Origin: Phycisphaeraceae bacterium
GTDB taxonomy: Bacteria; Planctomycetota; Phycisphaerae; Phycisphaerales; UBA1924
DNA length: 64,000 nt
NCBI GenBank assembly: GCA_019636565.1
Contig: JAHBXG010000001.1
Location: forward strand, 62,001 to 126,000
Direction of reading: 5' to 3'
Shown: positions 1 through 9,763 of the stretch, in pieces
Position numbering within the stretch: the stretch's first letter is position 1
Layout: each line of letters starts with the position of its first letter
Translations under genes and position numbers: made by a program
The notes under the pieces: model-generated
Database searches by the model: none
What the model was told of the DNA's origin: nothing
The model's input: the letters and a program-made list of their open reading frames with translations, nothing else

Positions 1-417
1 CAGAACCCCGCCACTTCGAACTCCGAAACTTGGCTCGACGCCGGCCCTGTTGCGAGCATCCCGAAAAGCCGCGCCCGCTCTGTTTGCGCCCCCGGAGGCG
101 AACGCATCGCGGTCTTCCGCCATGCCGGCGGAGTGTCGGCGGTCACCAACACGTGCGCTCACCAAGGGGGCCCGCTTTCTGAGGGCAGGGTGATCGACGG
201 CTGCATCACCTGCCCCTGGCACGGGTGGCAGTACAAGCCGGGCGATGGATGTTCTCCCCCACCCTTTCAGGAGAAGATTGCTACCTATCAAATTCGAATT
301 GTCCAAGGCCGGGCAGAGGTAAACACGCGGCCGCTCCCGCCGGGAACGCCGGTCGAACCGGCCCGATTGGGCGAGTCCGACCTGGCCGGCGCATACGGGG
401 AAGGATTGCATGTCTGA
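1..417 (+). CDS. Rieske [2Fe-2S] domain protein, C-terminal part
   Basis: The frame is open from the first base, so the start lies outside the window. Both Rieske cluster motifs are intact: CAHQGG at bases 153-170 and CPWHGW at 211-228, with the short spacing of Rieske ferredoxin domains. About 50 residues precede the first motif, so most of the domain is visible; a proline-rich tail follows. The family carries one electron through a Cys2His2-bound [2Fe-2S] cluster. Whether this is a small ferredoxin or the last domain of a larger membrane reductase cannot be told here. The next gene starts 8 bases before this stop, so the two are probably translated together. The domain call is firm; the physiological partner is unknown. 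Confidence 0.85.
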   Translation, partial: QNPATSNSETWLDAGPVASIPKSRARSVCAPGGERIAVFRHAGGVSAVTNTCAHQGGPLSEGRVIDGCITCPWHGWQYKPGDGCSPPPFQEKIATYQIRIVQGRAEVNTRPLPPGTPVEPARLGESDLAGAYGEGLHV

Positions 418-1198
418 TCCCAATTCATCTTCGCCGCACGATCCGCCGTTCGACCCGCCGTTCTACGTGGGCTACTTGCCGGTTCCCGCGCCGCTGCGGC
501 GATTCCTTGGAATCGCGGCGCCGCTCGCGGCCGGGCTGGTGATCATCGCGGCATTGGCAGCATCAGTGACCCAGCGTGATCCCGGTCCGGCACGCTGGAA
601 CGACGGCGTCGCTCAGCAGTTTCGCGGGCACCTCATCCGATGGCCCTATCCGATACTGCTTGTATCCGACGACTCCGCGAAACATGAGGCATCCATGTAC
701 CTGCTTGTGGAGATGGGAAAGCACGGCGCAGAACGTCCCAAGTGGTCACGAGACGGTGTTGCCGTTTTCGCTTCCGGCTGGAAACTCGATCGCGATGGTC
801 GCCAGATGATCGAGCTCGAACCCGCATCTGACGCCCTTCGTGAAGACACCTCTATTCCACGGCTCGCAGTATCCTCGCCGGTTCAAATCGGCACCGTGAC
901 TCTCAAGGGCGAAATCGTGGACTCCAAGTGCTATTTGGGCGCGATGAAGCCGGGCGAAGGTAAGACACACAAGGCCTGCGCGACGCTTTGCATCAAAGGC
1001 GGTATCCCGCCCGTCCTCGTCACCCGCGATGCGTCGGGGCGGCTCGACCACATCCTGCTTTGCTCCGAGACCGGAGAAGCTCTCGGCTCCGAAATCTGGC
1101 CATTTATCGCCGATCCGGTCGCGATCACCGGCGAGTTGGAGGTCTGGCACGGCCTCAAACGCCTTCGTGTATCCGCCGGCGGAATACATTCTCTTTGA
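410..1198 (+). CDS. Membrane-anchored protein of unknown function, co-transcribed with a Rieske protein
   Basis: 262 residues. A proline-rich cytoplasmic N-terminus is followed by one membrane segment at about residues 28-52 and then an extracytoplasmic region. The C-terminal half carries a cysteine-containing block, SKCYLGAMKPGEGKTHKAC, followed by CIKGG, which looks like a metal- or cofactor-binding loop, and a late cysteine in the stretch LLCSETG. I do not recognise an enzyme family. The start overlaps the Rieske stop by 8 bases, so a role in the same membrane redox system is a reasonable inference. The ATG at 410 is the only sensible start before the membrane segment. Confidence 0.7.
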   Translation: MSDPNSSSPHDPPFDPPFYVGYLPVPAPLRRFLGIAAPLAAGLVIIAALAASVTQRDPGPARWNDGVAQQFRGHLIRWPYPILLVSDDSAKHEASMYLLVEMGKHGAERPKWSRDGVAVFASGWKLDRDGRQMIELEPASDALREDTSIPRLAVSSPVQIGTVTLKGEIVDSKCYLGAMKPGEGKTHKACATLCIKGGIPPVLVTRDASGRLDHILLCSETGEALGSEIWPFIADPVAITGELEVWHGLKRLRVSAGGIHSL

Positions 1199-1287
1199 GT
1201 ACATTGGCGACTTGCCGCCACATCCGCACTCGCCTCGGCATCACACGAAAGTCGGCTCCTCCTTCCCGCGCTTTGGAGTCCTGCTCC

Positions 1288-1881
1288 GTGCAAGCAACAC
1301 AAACTGACCCTTCTGCCCCCGATCTCTCCCCCAGCGACTCCGCCTCGTCTCTGGCCCTTGCGGTAGTCGAACTGCTCCGCGAACTTGTCGGAGTTGTATC
1401 ACAACTCACGCCGGATCAATACGCCGCCCGCGCAGACGAGTCATTCTTCAAAGGGACCATCGGTGGCCACGTTCGTCATTGCCTGGATCACATCCGCGCC
1501 CTCGCCGATCGCCTGCCGAACGAGGCCGTGGAATATGACCGCCGGGTACGCGGCACGGAGATCGAAAGCGACCCGATCGCAGCCCGCGAAGAGATTCGCC
1601 GGCTGCGGCGCCTGGTAAACGAGCTAGCGTCCGTTTCGGCGGATGCATCCATTACAGTTCGCCTTCTTCCAACCCGGGACGGTGCGCCCGTTGAACTTCG
1701 ATCCACGCTCGGGCGCGAACTCGCGTTCGTGCTCTCGCACACGATCCACCACAACGCCACGATCAAGGGAATGGCGGTCCGCTTTGGGGTCGCGTTGCCG
1801 GGAACGTTCGGATACGCTCCCGCGACGCTCGCTCATCAAGCTGCGCCCATGGTGAAAGGATCGTCCGCGTGTGCACCCTAA
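1288..1881 (+). CDS. DinB-family protein
   Basis: 197 residues. The GTG at 1288 is chosen because a GGAG lies about 10 bases upstream; the open frame extends further back but has no good start signal. The protein is a four-helix DinB-like protein. Histidines expected to bind a divalent metal sit in VRHCLDH near the N-terminus and LSHTIHHNA near the C-terminus. DinB-like proteins include thiol-dependent transferases and many members of unknown substrate, so no reaction is assigned. The stop overlaps the GTG start of the next gene (1869) by 13 bases, which indicates translational coupling. Confidence 0.78.
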   Translation: MQATQTDPSAPDLSPSDSASSLALAVVELLRELVGVVSQLTPDQYAARADESFFKGTIGGHVRHCLDHIRALADRLPNEAVEYDRRVRGTEIESDPIAAREEIRRLRRLVNELASVSADASITVRLLPTRDGAPVELRSTLGRELAFVLSHTIHHNATIKGMAVRFGVALPGTFGYAPATLAHQAAPMVKGSSACAP

Positions 1882-2678
1882 CCGCGATCTCCTCCACTCC
1901 GGGCGGGTCTTCCGATGGCCTGCTGTTCCGCGTGGTCGTCAATCGCGATGAGCAACGGACGCGATGCCCCGCCCTACCCCCAATCGTGCGTCGATTCGGC
2001 GATTTTGACGCGATTCTCCCGATTGATCCCCCTTCGCGCGGCACCTGGGTCGGCGTCAACAGCGCCGGGCTCACGCTTGCGCTGCTCAACTCCAACCCCA
2101 TCGTCAAGCCGCCCGCGCGATCGGGCCTGCGCAGCCGGGGCGCAATTATCCCGTCGCTGCTGCACTGCGCCGACGCCTCGCAGGCGATGGCCTCGCTTCT
2201 TCAAATCAACCCCCGGGAATTCCCGCCGTTCCGTCTCGTTGCGATCGATGCCGACAAACTCGCGACCGCGGTCGCCGACGGCACCAGGATTGCAATGCAA
2301 TCATCACGCTCGCTGGATCGTCCGTTTCTCGCGACTTCTTCGGGCTTGGGAGATCACCTGGTCAAGTGGCCGCGCCGGGATCTCTTTTGTCAGATCATGT
2401 CGTCGCCGCTGCCTCCATTCCAAGCACAAGACGCGTTCCATCGCCACTTCTGGGCCGATCGACGCCACCTCAGCGTCGACATGTTTCGTAGCGACGCTCT
2501 GACAGTGAGCCGCACCGTTATCGAAGTTCGGCGGGATTCGGTTCGCATGACCTACCGCTCACTTCCTTCGGGCCCGGCCGCCTACCCGGCCGCAGCGCGG
2601 CCCCTCTCCGACGCTCAGGATTCGCGCGCGCTCGAGCGAGTCCAACGCGCCCTGCTCCAGAATCCGGTGACCGCTTGA
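1869..2678 (+). CDS. NRDE-family protein
   Basis: 269 residues, GTG start. The protein begins MCTL, which exposes a cysteine after loss of the initiator methionine, as in Ntn-hydrolase-like NRDE proteins. The family signature NRDE appears at about residues 25-28, and GTWVGVNSAGLTLALLN follows as in other members. Bacterial NRDE proteins have no settled substrate; the eukaryotic relative is TANGO2. It overlaps the DinB gene upstream by 13 bases and the ATP-grasp gene downstream by 4 bases (TTGA), so the three form one translational block. Confidence 0.85.
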   Translation: MCTLTAISSTPGGSSDGLLFRVVVNRDEQRTRCPALPPIVRRFGDFDAILPIDPPSRGTWVGVNSAGLTLALLNSNPIVKPPARSGLRSRGAIIPSLLHCADASQAMASLLQINPREFPPFRLVAIDADKLATAVADGTRIAMQSSRSLDRPFLATSSGLGDHLVKWPRRDLFCQIMSSPLPPFQAQDAFHRHFWADRRHLSVDMFRSDALTVSRTVIEVRRDSVRMTYRSLPSGPAAYPAAARPLSDAQDSRALERVQRALLQNPVTA

Positions 2679-3832
2679 CCACCATCTCCACCAGCCCTTC
2701 GTCGCTCGGTTCACCCTCTCCGTCGACGGACCTTTCCGCGTTCGACCTCTTGCTTCTTTGTCTCCTTGTCCGATGGGCACGCCTGACTCGCTGGGAATTC
2801 TGGTCGCCTTGGGCGATATACCTGTTGCTCGTCCCCCACTTTGTTCGGTTGGCGCTACGCCACCGCAGCGCCACAGTGTTCACGGCGGCGAACCCGGGCA
2901 TGCCCCTGGGGGGACTGGTCGGCGAGTCGAAGTGGGACATCCTCCAGCGGCTCCCCGCCGAAGCAATTATTCCGAGCGCGCTTCTGAAAGCCCGATCGAC
3001 CGATGGCCGCTCCTTCGGACATCGCGACTCCGATCGTCTGCGCGACCTCGCCACGCTCATGACCGAGCGGCAGTGGAAGTTCCCCATCGTGCTCAAGCCG
3101 GATGTAGGCGAGCGGGGCACCGATGTTGCGCTCATCCGCAATCGCGAGGAGGCCGGGGCCTATCTCGCTTCGCATCCGCTCCGCCTCATCGTTCAGGAGT
3201 ATCACCCGGGCCCATACGAAGCCGGCGTCTTTTACGTGCGACGCCCCGACGAGAATAAAGGACGCATCTTTTCCATCACCGACAAACGCCTTCCAGCGGT
3301 GCTCGGCGACGGAGCGTCCTCGATACGCACACTCATCTGGAAGCATCCCAGACTGCGCCTCCAGGTGCGCTCGCTGCTGCAACAGCTGGGAAGCAGCGCC
3401 GATCGCGTGCCGGCGAGGGGAGAATCTGTGCTTCTCTCAATTGCGGGGAATCACTGCCGCGGCACGCTCTTTCTCGACGGCGCCGCCCTCGCCACACCGA
3501 AGCTGACCGAAGCAATTGATGCTATCTCGCAGCGCTTTGACGGATTCTTCTTTGGCCGCTTTGATATCCGGTACACCGACCCGCAAGCCTTTTCGGAAGG
3601 CCGCGGGTTTCGGATAGTGGAGCTCAACGGTGTGCTGTCTGAATCAACCAATATCTACGATCCATCGCGCTCGCTATTCAGCGGGCTTTGTACCCTCGCG
3701 GCGCAATGGAGCCTCGCCTTTGAGATCGGCGAAGCGAACGTGACCCGCGGGATACGTTCTGCAACGATCGCGGAAGTGGTCCGTGCCATTCGGGCCGACC
3801 GCGTTCGGAAGAATGCCCGAGACCGGCGCTGA
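2675..3832 (+). CDS. Membrane-associated ATP-grasp domain protein
   Basis: 385 residues from a TTG that overlaps the previous stop. Two hydrophobic stretches at about residues 22-35 and 44-60 suggest membrane association. The rest resembles an ATP-grasp fold: FPIVLKPDVGERG is the lysine-containing ATP-binding strand and RIVELNGVLSESTNIYD holds the late acidic/asparagine metal-binding positions. ATP-grasp enzymes join a carboxylate to an amine or thiol through an acyl phosphate; the substrate here is unknown. It ends the block that begins with the DinB gene. Confidence 0.72.
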   Translation: MTTISTSPSSLGSPSPSTDLSAFDLLLLCLLVRWARLTRWEFWSPWAIYLLLVPHFVRLALRHRSATVFTAANPGMPLGGLVGESKWDILQRLPAEAIIPSALLKARSTDGRSFGHRDSDRLRDLATLMTERQWKFPIVLKPDVGERGTDVALIRNREEAGAYLASHPLRLIVQEYHPGPYEAGVFYVRRPDENKGRIFSITDKRLPAVLGDGASSIRTLIWKHPRLRLQVRSLLQQLGSSADRVPARGESVLLSIAGNHCRGTLFLDGAALATPKLTEAIDAISQRFDGFFFGRFDIRYTDPQAFSEGRGFRIVELNGVLSESTNIYDPSRSLFSGLCTLAAQWSLAFEIGEANVTRGIRSATIAEVVRAIRADRVRKNARDRR

Positions 3833-3962
3833 AGCCGGCGCGGAAGTCACGCCCGACAGCGAAGGGCATCCCAGATTTGGTCCGCCGAAATCCCGGTGGG
3901 CACGCGGGTTGCTCGGTCCTGGCCGAAACCTCGTATCGACGGCCAGAATTTGAGCCTGCCAC

Positions 3963-5699
3963 TTGAAGACTCCCTCCAGCCGAATCGGTTTACTTCTGCT
4001 TTTGACCGCCGCAGGGCTCGCGGCAGCGAGCGAGGTGAGCGTTGCGCAGCGGTCAGTCGGAGGAATCTCCTTTGTTGATCGCGCTGCTCGAAACGAGATC
4101 ACGCTCGGAGCCTTTCGGGGCTCGCTCGGTGTCATCGACTATGACAACGATGGCTGGTACGACCTGTTCATCGCAGACAACGTTGGCTTGCCGCATCGAC
4201 TCTTCCGCAACATCCCCGACGCTGCCGCGCCCGGCGGCCGATCCTTTGTTGATGTCACGGCTTCCAGCGGAATCGACGATGCCGACGGAACAGCACGTGG
4301 CTGGGGCGGCGTCGTGGTGTTCGATTACAACAACGACGGATGGAACGACATCTATCAACTCGGTGGCGGCACCGGCCTGACGGGCGGACTGCTCTACCGA
4401 AATAACGGGAACGGCACCTTTACGAATCTAAGCGTCGCTTCCGGTGTCCGCCAAACGGAGACCAATCCCGGCTCCGCTTCAGCGGTCGATTTCGATCATG
4501 ACGGCTTCGCAGATCTGCTCATCACCAACAGCGGCTACAGCGGCAAGGCCTTGCTGTTGCTCCGCAACAACGGCGACGGCACGTTTTCCAAACGCAACGA
4601 TCTCGTTCCTGCGACCACCTTCGGCGGCACCACATACGCGCAGGTCTGGACCGACTATGACCACGACGGTTGGGAAGACGGCCTCATTCTCTTCAACAAC
4701 ACCGTGCCCCTCACGCTGCAAAATGTGAACGCCGGGAACAGCCAGCGACGTCTCGCCAACGCGACCATCGCATCTGGATTCCGGCACGTTGGACCCGCTC
4801 CGATGGGAATCGCGCCCGGCGATTTCAATCGCGACGGCTGGATCGACTTCGCAATTACCGATGCCGCCGTGGGCACGTACTACGAAAACCGGCAAGGCAC
4901 GCTGACCGAGGTCACGCCGTTCCGCACGTTCTTCGGCTGGGGAACTACCTTCGTCGATGCGGACAACGACGGAAACCTCGACAACTACCAAGCCGGCTCT
5001 TACAGCAGTTCAAACGTGGACTTTCTTGTCCGGAACAACGGAAATGGAACATGGACCGACGCACGGAGCGCACTGAACACTACAGCACTCGCAAGCCAGC
5101 AGTGCGCACGGATCGACATCGACAACGACGGATTCGAAGACATCATCACCATCAACCCCGGGAGCTTTGTCAGTATCTATCACAACCAGTCCGGCACCGT
5201 CGCGGGCGCCGGTCATTGGCTCAAAGTAAAACTTGAGGGTGGCAACGGCGTCAACGCGGATGCGATCGGGACGGTTGTCCGATTGACTTCGAACGGTCAG
5301 ACACAAGTGCGCGAAATCGTTGCGGGCTCGAGTTTCAGTGCCACCGAAGACCCTAGAGCGCACTTCGGTCTCGGGCAGAACACGCAAGTCTCATCCATCG
5401 AAATCGTCTGGCCACGCCGCGGCACTATTGCCCAGCGCACGCAACGCTTCGCCGGACCGTTTGTCCTCGATTCCATCATCACGCTGTCGCCCAACGCGGC
5501 GTGCCTCCCGGACCTGAACGCCGATCGAATCGTGGAGGATGCGGACTTCGTGCTCTTTGCATCGTCGTACAACCTGCTCGTCTGCGACGATCCGGGGCAA
5601 TCCATCGATTGCCCTGCGGATTTCAACGCCGATGGTGTCGTGGACGATCAGGATTTCTCAGTCTTCGCTGCCGCGTACAACGCCTTTGCCTGCGACTGA
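3963..5699 (+). CDS. Secreted FG-GAP/VCBS repeat protein with ASPIC/UnbV region and paired C-terminal DxNxD module
   Basis: 578 residues from a TTG. A signal peptide (hydrophobic LLLLLTAAGLAAA) leads into at least seven repeats of the type DYDNDGWYDLFI, the calcium-binding blades of an integrin-like beta-propeller. An ASPIC/UnbV-type segment follows around residues 420-490 (GLGQNTQVSSIEIVWP). The last 65 residues hold two copies of a DxNxDGxVDDxDFxxF module, each bounded by cysteines. The same module ends three other proteins in this window (at 23816, 32569 and 48674). The protein is expected outside the cell or on its surface; its ligand is unknown. No Shine-Dalgarno closer than a GAG is seen. 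Confidence 0.85.
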   Translation: MKTPSSRIGLLLLLTAAGLAAASEVSVAQRSVGGISFVDRAARNEITLGAFRGSLGVIDYDNDGWYDLFIADNVGLPHRLFRNIPDAAAPGGRSFVDVTASSGIDDADGTARGWGGVVVFDYNNDGWNDIYQLGGGTGLTGGLLYRNNGNGTFTNLSVASGVRQTETNPGSASAVDFDHDGFADLLITNSGYSGKALLLLRNNGDGTFSKRNDLVPATTFGGTTYAQVWTDYDHDGWEDGLILFNNTVPLTLQNVNAGNSQRRLANATIASGFRHVGPAPMGIAPGDFNRDGWIDFAITDAAVGTYYENRQGTLTEVTPFRTFFGWGTTFVDADNDGNLDNYQAGSYSSSNVDFLVRNNGNGTWTDARSALNTTALASQQCARIDIDNDGFEDIITINPGSFVSIYHNQSGTVAGAGHWLKVKLEGGNGVNADAIGTVVRLTSNGQTQVREIVAGSSFSATEDPRAHFGLGQNTQVSSIEIVWPRRGTIAQRTQRFAGPFVLDSIITLSPNAACLPDLNADRIVEDADFVLFASSYNLLVCDDPGQSIDCPADFNADGVVDDQDFSVFAAAYNAFACD

Positions 5700-5740
5700 T
5701 TCCCCGGTGCCGCACCGTCGGCGGCATGGGGTCGGCATTC

Positions 5741-7702
5741 TCATTTGCCGCCGCCATAATTCGTCGGCGCGGGCTGAACCGGATCAGGAACCATTTTGCC
5801 CGGATCCACGGGAGCATTCGGATCAGCCGGGGCCGGTTGCTCGGTCGGCGCCGGCAGAACCGGTGCGCTCTCTTCCGACTTCGGGCGCCCCTTCCGGAAG
5901 ATCTCCAGCACGCCGGGACCCGGCAAATAAGGTGCGGGGCCGGAACTCTCGACTTCCTCGCGGGGCGCGGGCTGATCCGGATCCGGCCGGCCGGGAATCG
6001 TCAGGTCCACGCGCGACTGCCCGAGCAGCGTTCCGGTTGCGAAGGCAAGATCAACCTGAGAGATCTCGTAGTCGGTGATCGCCGAGATCTCGCTGAACTG
6101 CGCTTCGGCCAGCCTGGTGGTCGCATCGAGCACGAAAACGCTGGTGCTCGCCCCGACGGCGAACTGACGCTGCTCTGCCTGGAGTGCGCGGGTGTTGAGA
6201 ATCACCGATTGGCGGGCCGCGATCACCCGCTGCCACGAGGCTTCGATCGAATCGATCGCGTTCAGGACTTCCTGCCGAATCGCCAGTTCGCGCGCATCTC
6301 GCGTGCTCAATCGCTGCAAGCGCGAAAGAATCGCCCGCCGCACCGCGGACCTTGCCCCCTCGTTACCGATCGGAATCTGAGCCGACAAGCCCACCGACCA
6401 GTCCGCGTGCTCGAACGACACCATGTTCTGAAAAGCAGTGCCCCGCACACCGCCCAATCCGTTCACGTTGTAGGTGTAGTCCAGCGAGAGTAGAGGAAGC
6501 GCCTGATTCTGCTGGAAATCGATATTGGCGGCATCGGCCGCGAGCCTCAATTCCAACTCCAGCATTTCCATCCGGGTCGCCACGGCGAACTTCGTCAGTT
6601 CGGCTCGATCGAACTCGTACAAGATGAGGTCGGGAGGAGTCGAAGGCGACACCAGCGTCGCTGACCCGACGTCAAGCCCCGGCATGTTCATGACCCGCTT
6701 TAATTCGCGCTGCTGCGTCAGTACGTTGTTCTGCGCCCGGATGATGACATCCAGCCGGTCCGACACTCCCGCCTGCGACCGTATCACCTCGATTTCCGCG
6801 ACCGAGCCCGCATTCACCTTGCGTTGCGCGGTATCCAGCTGCGCCGACGCGAGTTCATACTGCTGCTGCGCCACTTCGAGATTCTTCTTGGCCTGATAAA
6901 GCCGCCAGTACGACCGGTCGATCGCGGCGAGCTGTCGGATCGCCTCCAGCTTTGTCGTCGCTTCCGCTGCCTGCCGGTTGTAGTTGGCAACCCGCAACGC
7001 GGCCGTGTTCGCACGCCGCCCCGCGTTGCGCAGCAGCGGTTGGCTGATGGAAAACGCCAGATCGCTGGTGTACTGCGGATCAAACGCACCGCCGCTGGGG
7101 TTGGTATCCAATCGCTGCGGCAGGAACGAAACATTGACCGTTTCACCGGTGCGCGTTGGAATCGTCACGCCCGGTTCGATCAATCGCCTGCCCGTATAGC
7201 TCCGCTCGGGAAACGGAAGATCGAGCCCCGTGGGCTGATTGCTCTCGCTCCAGAGCGACCGCAGCGTGAAGGCGCTCTCGAATCGCGCTTCCTCCTGGCT
7301 CACGGTCTCTCGTGCGATCGCCGGATCGAGCAGCGCGATCTGCAAATCCAGGTTGTTGGCCAGCGTGCTCGCGCGGGCCTCTTCGATCGTCAGGTCGTAC
7401 GTCTTGATCCCCTCGAATCGCTTGCGCGCGCGTTCGATCGCTTCCTTGTCCACCATGCCCGCGGCATCGACCGGAATGTGCGGGTCGGCCTTGGCAAATC
7501 GATTCAGGTTCGCCGTGTCGATGCGGCGGAGCCGATCGAGTGCGACCTCGCGACCGAAGTCGCCCGGTTCACTGGCAAACGGGTTTCCTTCGCAAGCGCA
7601 CAGCACCGCACCGACGCTTCCCAGCGCAAGCGCCCGCGCTGCCACCGACACCCACGCCCGGGAACAGGAGAACGCGCCTCGTGCGCGAGCCGGCTTATTC
7701 AT
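5741..7702 (-). CDS. TolC-family outer-membrane efflux lipoprotein
   Basis: 653 residues. The chosen ATG overlaps the permease stop by 8 bases; the open frame runs further upstream, but that part lies inside the permease gene. The N-terminus has a signal peptide ending in a possible lipobox (LCACEGN). The body is the long alpha-helical, coiled-coil-rich repeat of the outer-membrane efflux family. The C-terminus is a Pro/Ala-rich tail. It should form the outer-membrane duct of the tripartite pump encoded just upstream. It is the last gene of the operon 11191-5741. Confidence 0.88.
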   Translation of the reverse strand: MNKPARARGAFSCSRAWVSVAARALALGSVGAVLCACEGNPFASEPGDFGREVALDRLRRIDTANLNRFAKADPHIPVDAAGMVDKEAIERARKRFEGIKTYDLTIEEARASTLANNLDLQIALLDPAIARETVSQEEARFESAFTLRSLWSESNQPTGLDLPFPERSYTGRRLIEPGVTIPTRTGETVNVSFLPQRLDTNPSGGAFDPQYTSDLAFSISQPLLRNAGRRANTAALRVANYNRQAAEATTKLEAIRQLAAIDRSYWRLYQAKKNLEVAQQQYELASAQLDTAQRKVNAGSVAEIEVIRSQAGVSDRLDVIIRAQNNVLTQQRELKRVMNMPGLDVGSATLVSPSTPPDLILYEFDRAELTKFAVATRMEMLELELRLAADAANIDFQQNQALPLLSLDYTYNVNGLGGVRGTAFQNMVSFEHADWSVGLSAQIPIGNEGARSAVRRAILSRLQRLSTRDARELAIRQEVLNAIDSIEASWQRVIAARQSVILNTRALQAEQRQFAVGASTSVFVLDATTRLAEAQFSEISAITDYEISQVDLAFATGTLLGQSRVDLTIPGRPDPDQPAPREEVESSGPAPYLPGPGVLEIFRKGRPKSEESAPVLPAPTEQPAPADPNAPVDPGKMVPDPVQPAPTNYGGGK

Positions 7703-8933
7703 GTCGCAATGCCTCGATTGGATCCAGACGCGACGCCTTGATCGCCGGGAACATGCCAAAGACAAGACCAGTTGCGGCGCAGAAGCCTACCGAAAGCCCG
7801 ATCGCCCATCCGGGTATGACCGCACCATCCAGTGACAACTGGGGCACCGCACGAAGAATGAATACCAATCCCTGACCAATCCCCAGCCCGATCGCGCCGC
7901 CGATCAGGCAGAGTGTCACCGCCTCAACCAGGAACTGCGTCAGAATCACGCTCGGTTTGGCCCCCACCGCCTTTCGCAACCCGATCTCACGGGTCCGTTC
8001 GCTCACCGAAACCAGCATGATGTTCATGATCCCGATGCCGCCCACCACCAGCGAGATCGCCACAATGCCCGCCGCAAAGATCTGAAGGAATGTCGCGATC
8101 TTCTTGAACTGCTCGATCGCCGAGTCAATTGCCTCCACCCCGAACGTGTTCGGGTCGCCCGGCTGAATTTGCCGCACTCGTCTCATGTACATCGAGACCT
8201 CGGCTTTCACATCTTCCGACAACTCCGGCCCGCGGCTCTGCGCAATCACGTACATCCGGGGTTCCGGTCTCATCATCTCGCCCGTCGCAAACGGAATGTA
8301 GATCTCCGTTTGCGCCTCGTCACCCCCGAACATCGGGCTCACTGCCTTGGTTTCTACCACTCCCACAATCTTGAACCGGCGACCCGCCACCAGAATCACC
8401 GTACCCGTCGGGTCGGCGTTCAGATTCAATTCCGCAACGCCCTTGTCGTTGATCAGGCACACCTGCAATTTGCCTTCTTCGTCGGTCCGCGTGAACGGGC
8501 GGCCCACGGTGACGTAGCGAGACTCGATCTCATGCCAGTCCGGTCGAATACCGGTAATGGTGACAAGATCCTTGACCTTGTCGCCCGCCTGCACCGGCCC
8601 TGTGAAATTCATAACCGGCGAGAGCCTCGCCAGCGACGGAGATGCCGCCAGCATCCCATCTACCTGCTTGGTGCTGATGCGGATCTGGCGCCAGTTGTAC
8701 TTGTCACGCCGGCCGTCGGGCATCCGCGGAAAAATCCACACCTTGTTCGCGCCCAGCGTGGCGAACTGATCAAGCACGAACTTTTCCATGCCCTTCGTCG
8801 CCGCGATGATCGAGACAACCGCCGCCACGCCGATCACGATCCCCAGCGTCGTCAGCAGCGCACGCACCTTGTTCGTCCAGATCTGGGCGAGAGCGATGAG
8901 CACGGTCTGAAAGAGCAGCCGGAAAATGAACAT
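7695..8933 (-). CDS. MacB-type ABC transporter permease (FtsX domain)
   Basis: 412 residues. One N-terminal membrane segment (residues about 5-25, then RALLTTLGIVIGVAAVVS) is followed by a large periplasmic domain and three C-terminal membrane segments with the FtsX signature SERTREIGLRKAVGA. This is the architecture of MacB/LolC-type mechanotransmission permeases, here separate from the ATPase. It starts 3 bases after the ATPase stop and overlaps the TolC gene. With its neighbours it should expel small molecules, peptides or lipids across the outer membrane; the substrate is not evident. Confidence 0.9.
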   Translation of the reverse strand: MFIFRLLFQTVLIALAQIWTNKVRALLTTLGIVIGVAAVVSIIAATKGMEKFVLDQFATLGANKVWIFPRMPDGRRDKYNWRQIRISTKQVDGMLAASPSLARLSPVMNFTGPVQAGDKVKDLVTITGIRPDWHEIESRYVTVGRPFTRTDEEGKLQVCLINDKGVAELNLNADPTGTVILVAGRRFKIVGVVETKAVSPMFGGDEAQTEIYIPFATGEMMRPEPRMYVIAQSRGPELSEDVKAEVSMYMRRVRQIQPGDPNTFGVEAIDSAIEQFKKIATFLQIFAAGIVAISLVVGGIGIMNIMLVSVSERTREIGLRKAVGAKPSVILTQFLVEAVTLCLIGGAIGLGIGQGLVFILRAVPQLSLDGAVIPGWAIGLSVGFCAATGLVFGMFPAIKASRLDPIEALRHE

Positions 8934-8936
8934 GGG

Positions 8937-9734
8937 TCAGGCTCCCGCTCCGATCGAATTCGACCTGTCGCCTTGTGAACCCGGAACAGCCGCCGCGGCA
9001 CGCACGGCGTAGTCCGCCGCCGACTGCAGATAGTCCTGGTGGATCGGATCCTGATCAGTCGGATGATCCGACACGATCCTGCCGTCGCGAAGACGGATGA
9101 TTCGCTTGGCATGCCCCGCAATGTCCTCTTCGTGCGTCACGATCACGATCGTCTGTCCTTCGGCGTGCAATTGCTTGAAAAGATCGATGATCTCCTCGCT
9201 CGTCTTGCTATCGAGGTTACCCGTCGGCTCGTCCGCCAGCAGAATGCTCGGTCTGGTCACCAGCGCCCGAGCGACCGCCACACGCTGGCGCTGACCGCCC
9301 GACATCTGATTCGGCTTGTGGCCCATGCGATTGCCCAGCCCCACTCGCTCGAGCGTCTGCTTCGCCATCGCGCGGGCGCCCCACCAGTGCTTCGTGGAAT
9401 AGAGCAGGGGAAGCATCACGTTCGCCACCGCGTTCGCGCGGTTGAGCAATTCGAAACTCTGAAAGACGAAACCGATCTCCTCGTTCCGCACCTTCGCCAG
9501 CTGGGCCGCGTTCATCTTGTGCGTCGGCTTGCCCGCAAGCTCATACTGCCCCTTCGTCGGTCGATCCAGGCACCCCAGGATGTTCATCAGCGTGGACTTG
9601 CCAGATCCCGACGCGCCCATGATCGCGACAAACTCGTTGCGATCGATGTCGAGGTCCACGCCGCGCAAAGCGTGCACCTTCTCCGTGCCGATGCGATAGG
9701 TCTTCTCGAGTTTGCGGATCTTGATGGCGAGCAT
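8937..9734 (-). CDS. MacB/LolD-type ABC transporter ATP-binding protein
   Basis: 265 residues. Walker A is GASGSGKST (about residues 40-48), the signature is [15 protein letters not shown], Walker B is [12 protein letters not shown], and the switch histidine lies in VTHEED. This is the MacB/LolD subfamily. A C-terminal extension of about 35 residues beyond the nucleotide-binding domain is rich in Ala and Gly. It sits 29 bases after the adaptor gene and 3 bases before the permease, so it is the motor of that pump. Confidence 0.92.
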   Translation of the reverse strand: MLAIKIRKLEKTYRIGTEKVHALRGVDLDIDRNEFVAIMGASGSGKSTLMNILGCLDRPTKGQYELAGKPTHKMNAAQLAKVRNEEIGFVFQSFELLNRANAVANVMLPLLYSTKHWWGARAMAKQTLERVGLGNRMGHKPNQMSGGQRQRVAVARALVTRPSILLADEPTGNLDSKTSEEIIDLFKQLHAEGQTIVIVTHEEDIAGHAKRIIRLRDGRIVSDHPTDQDPIHQDYLQSAADYAVRAAAAVPGSQGDRSNSIGAGA

Positions 9735-9763
9735 GGAGATTCGCTTTCCAGAGCACGGGGGCG

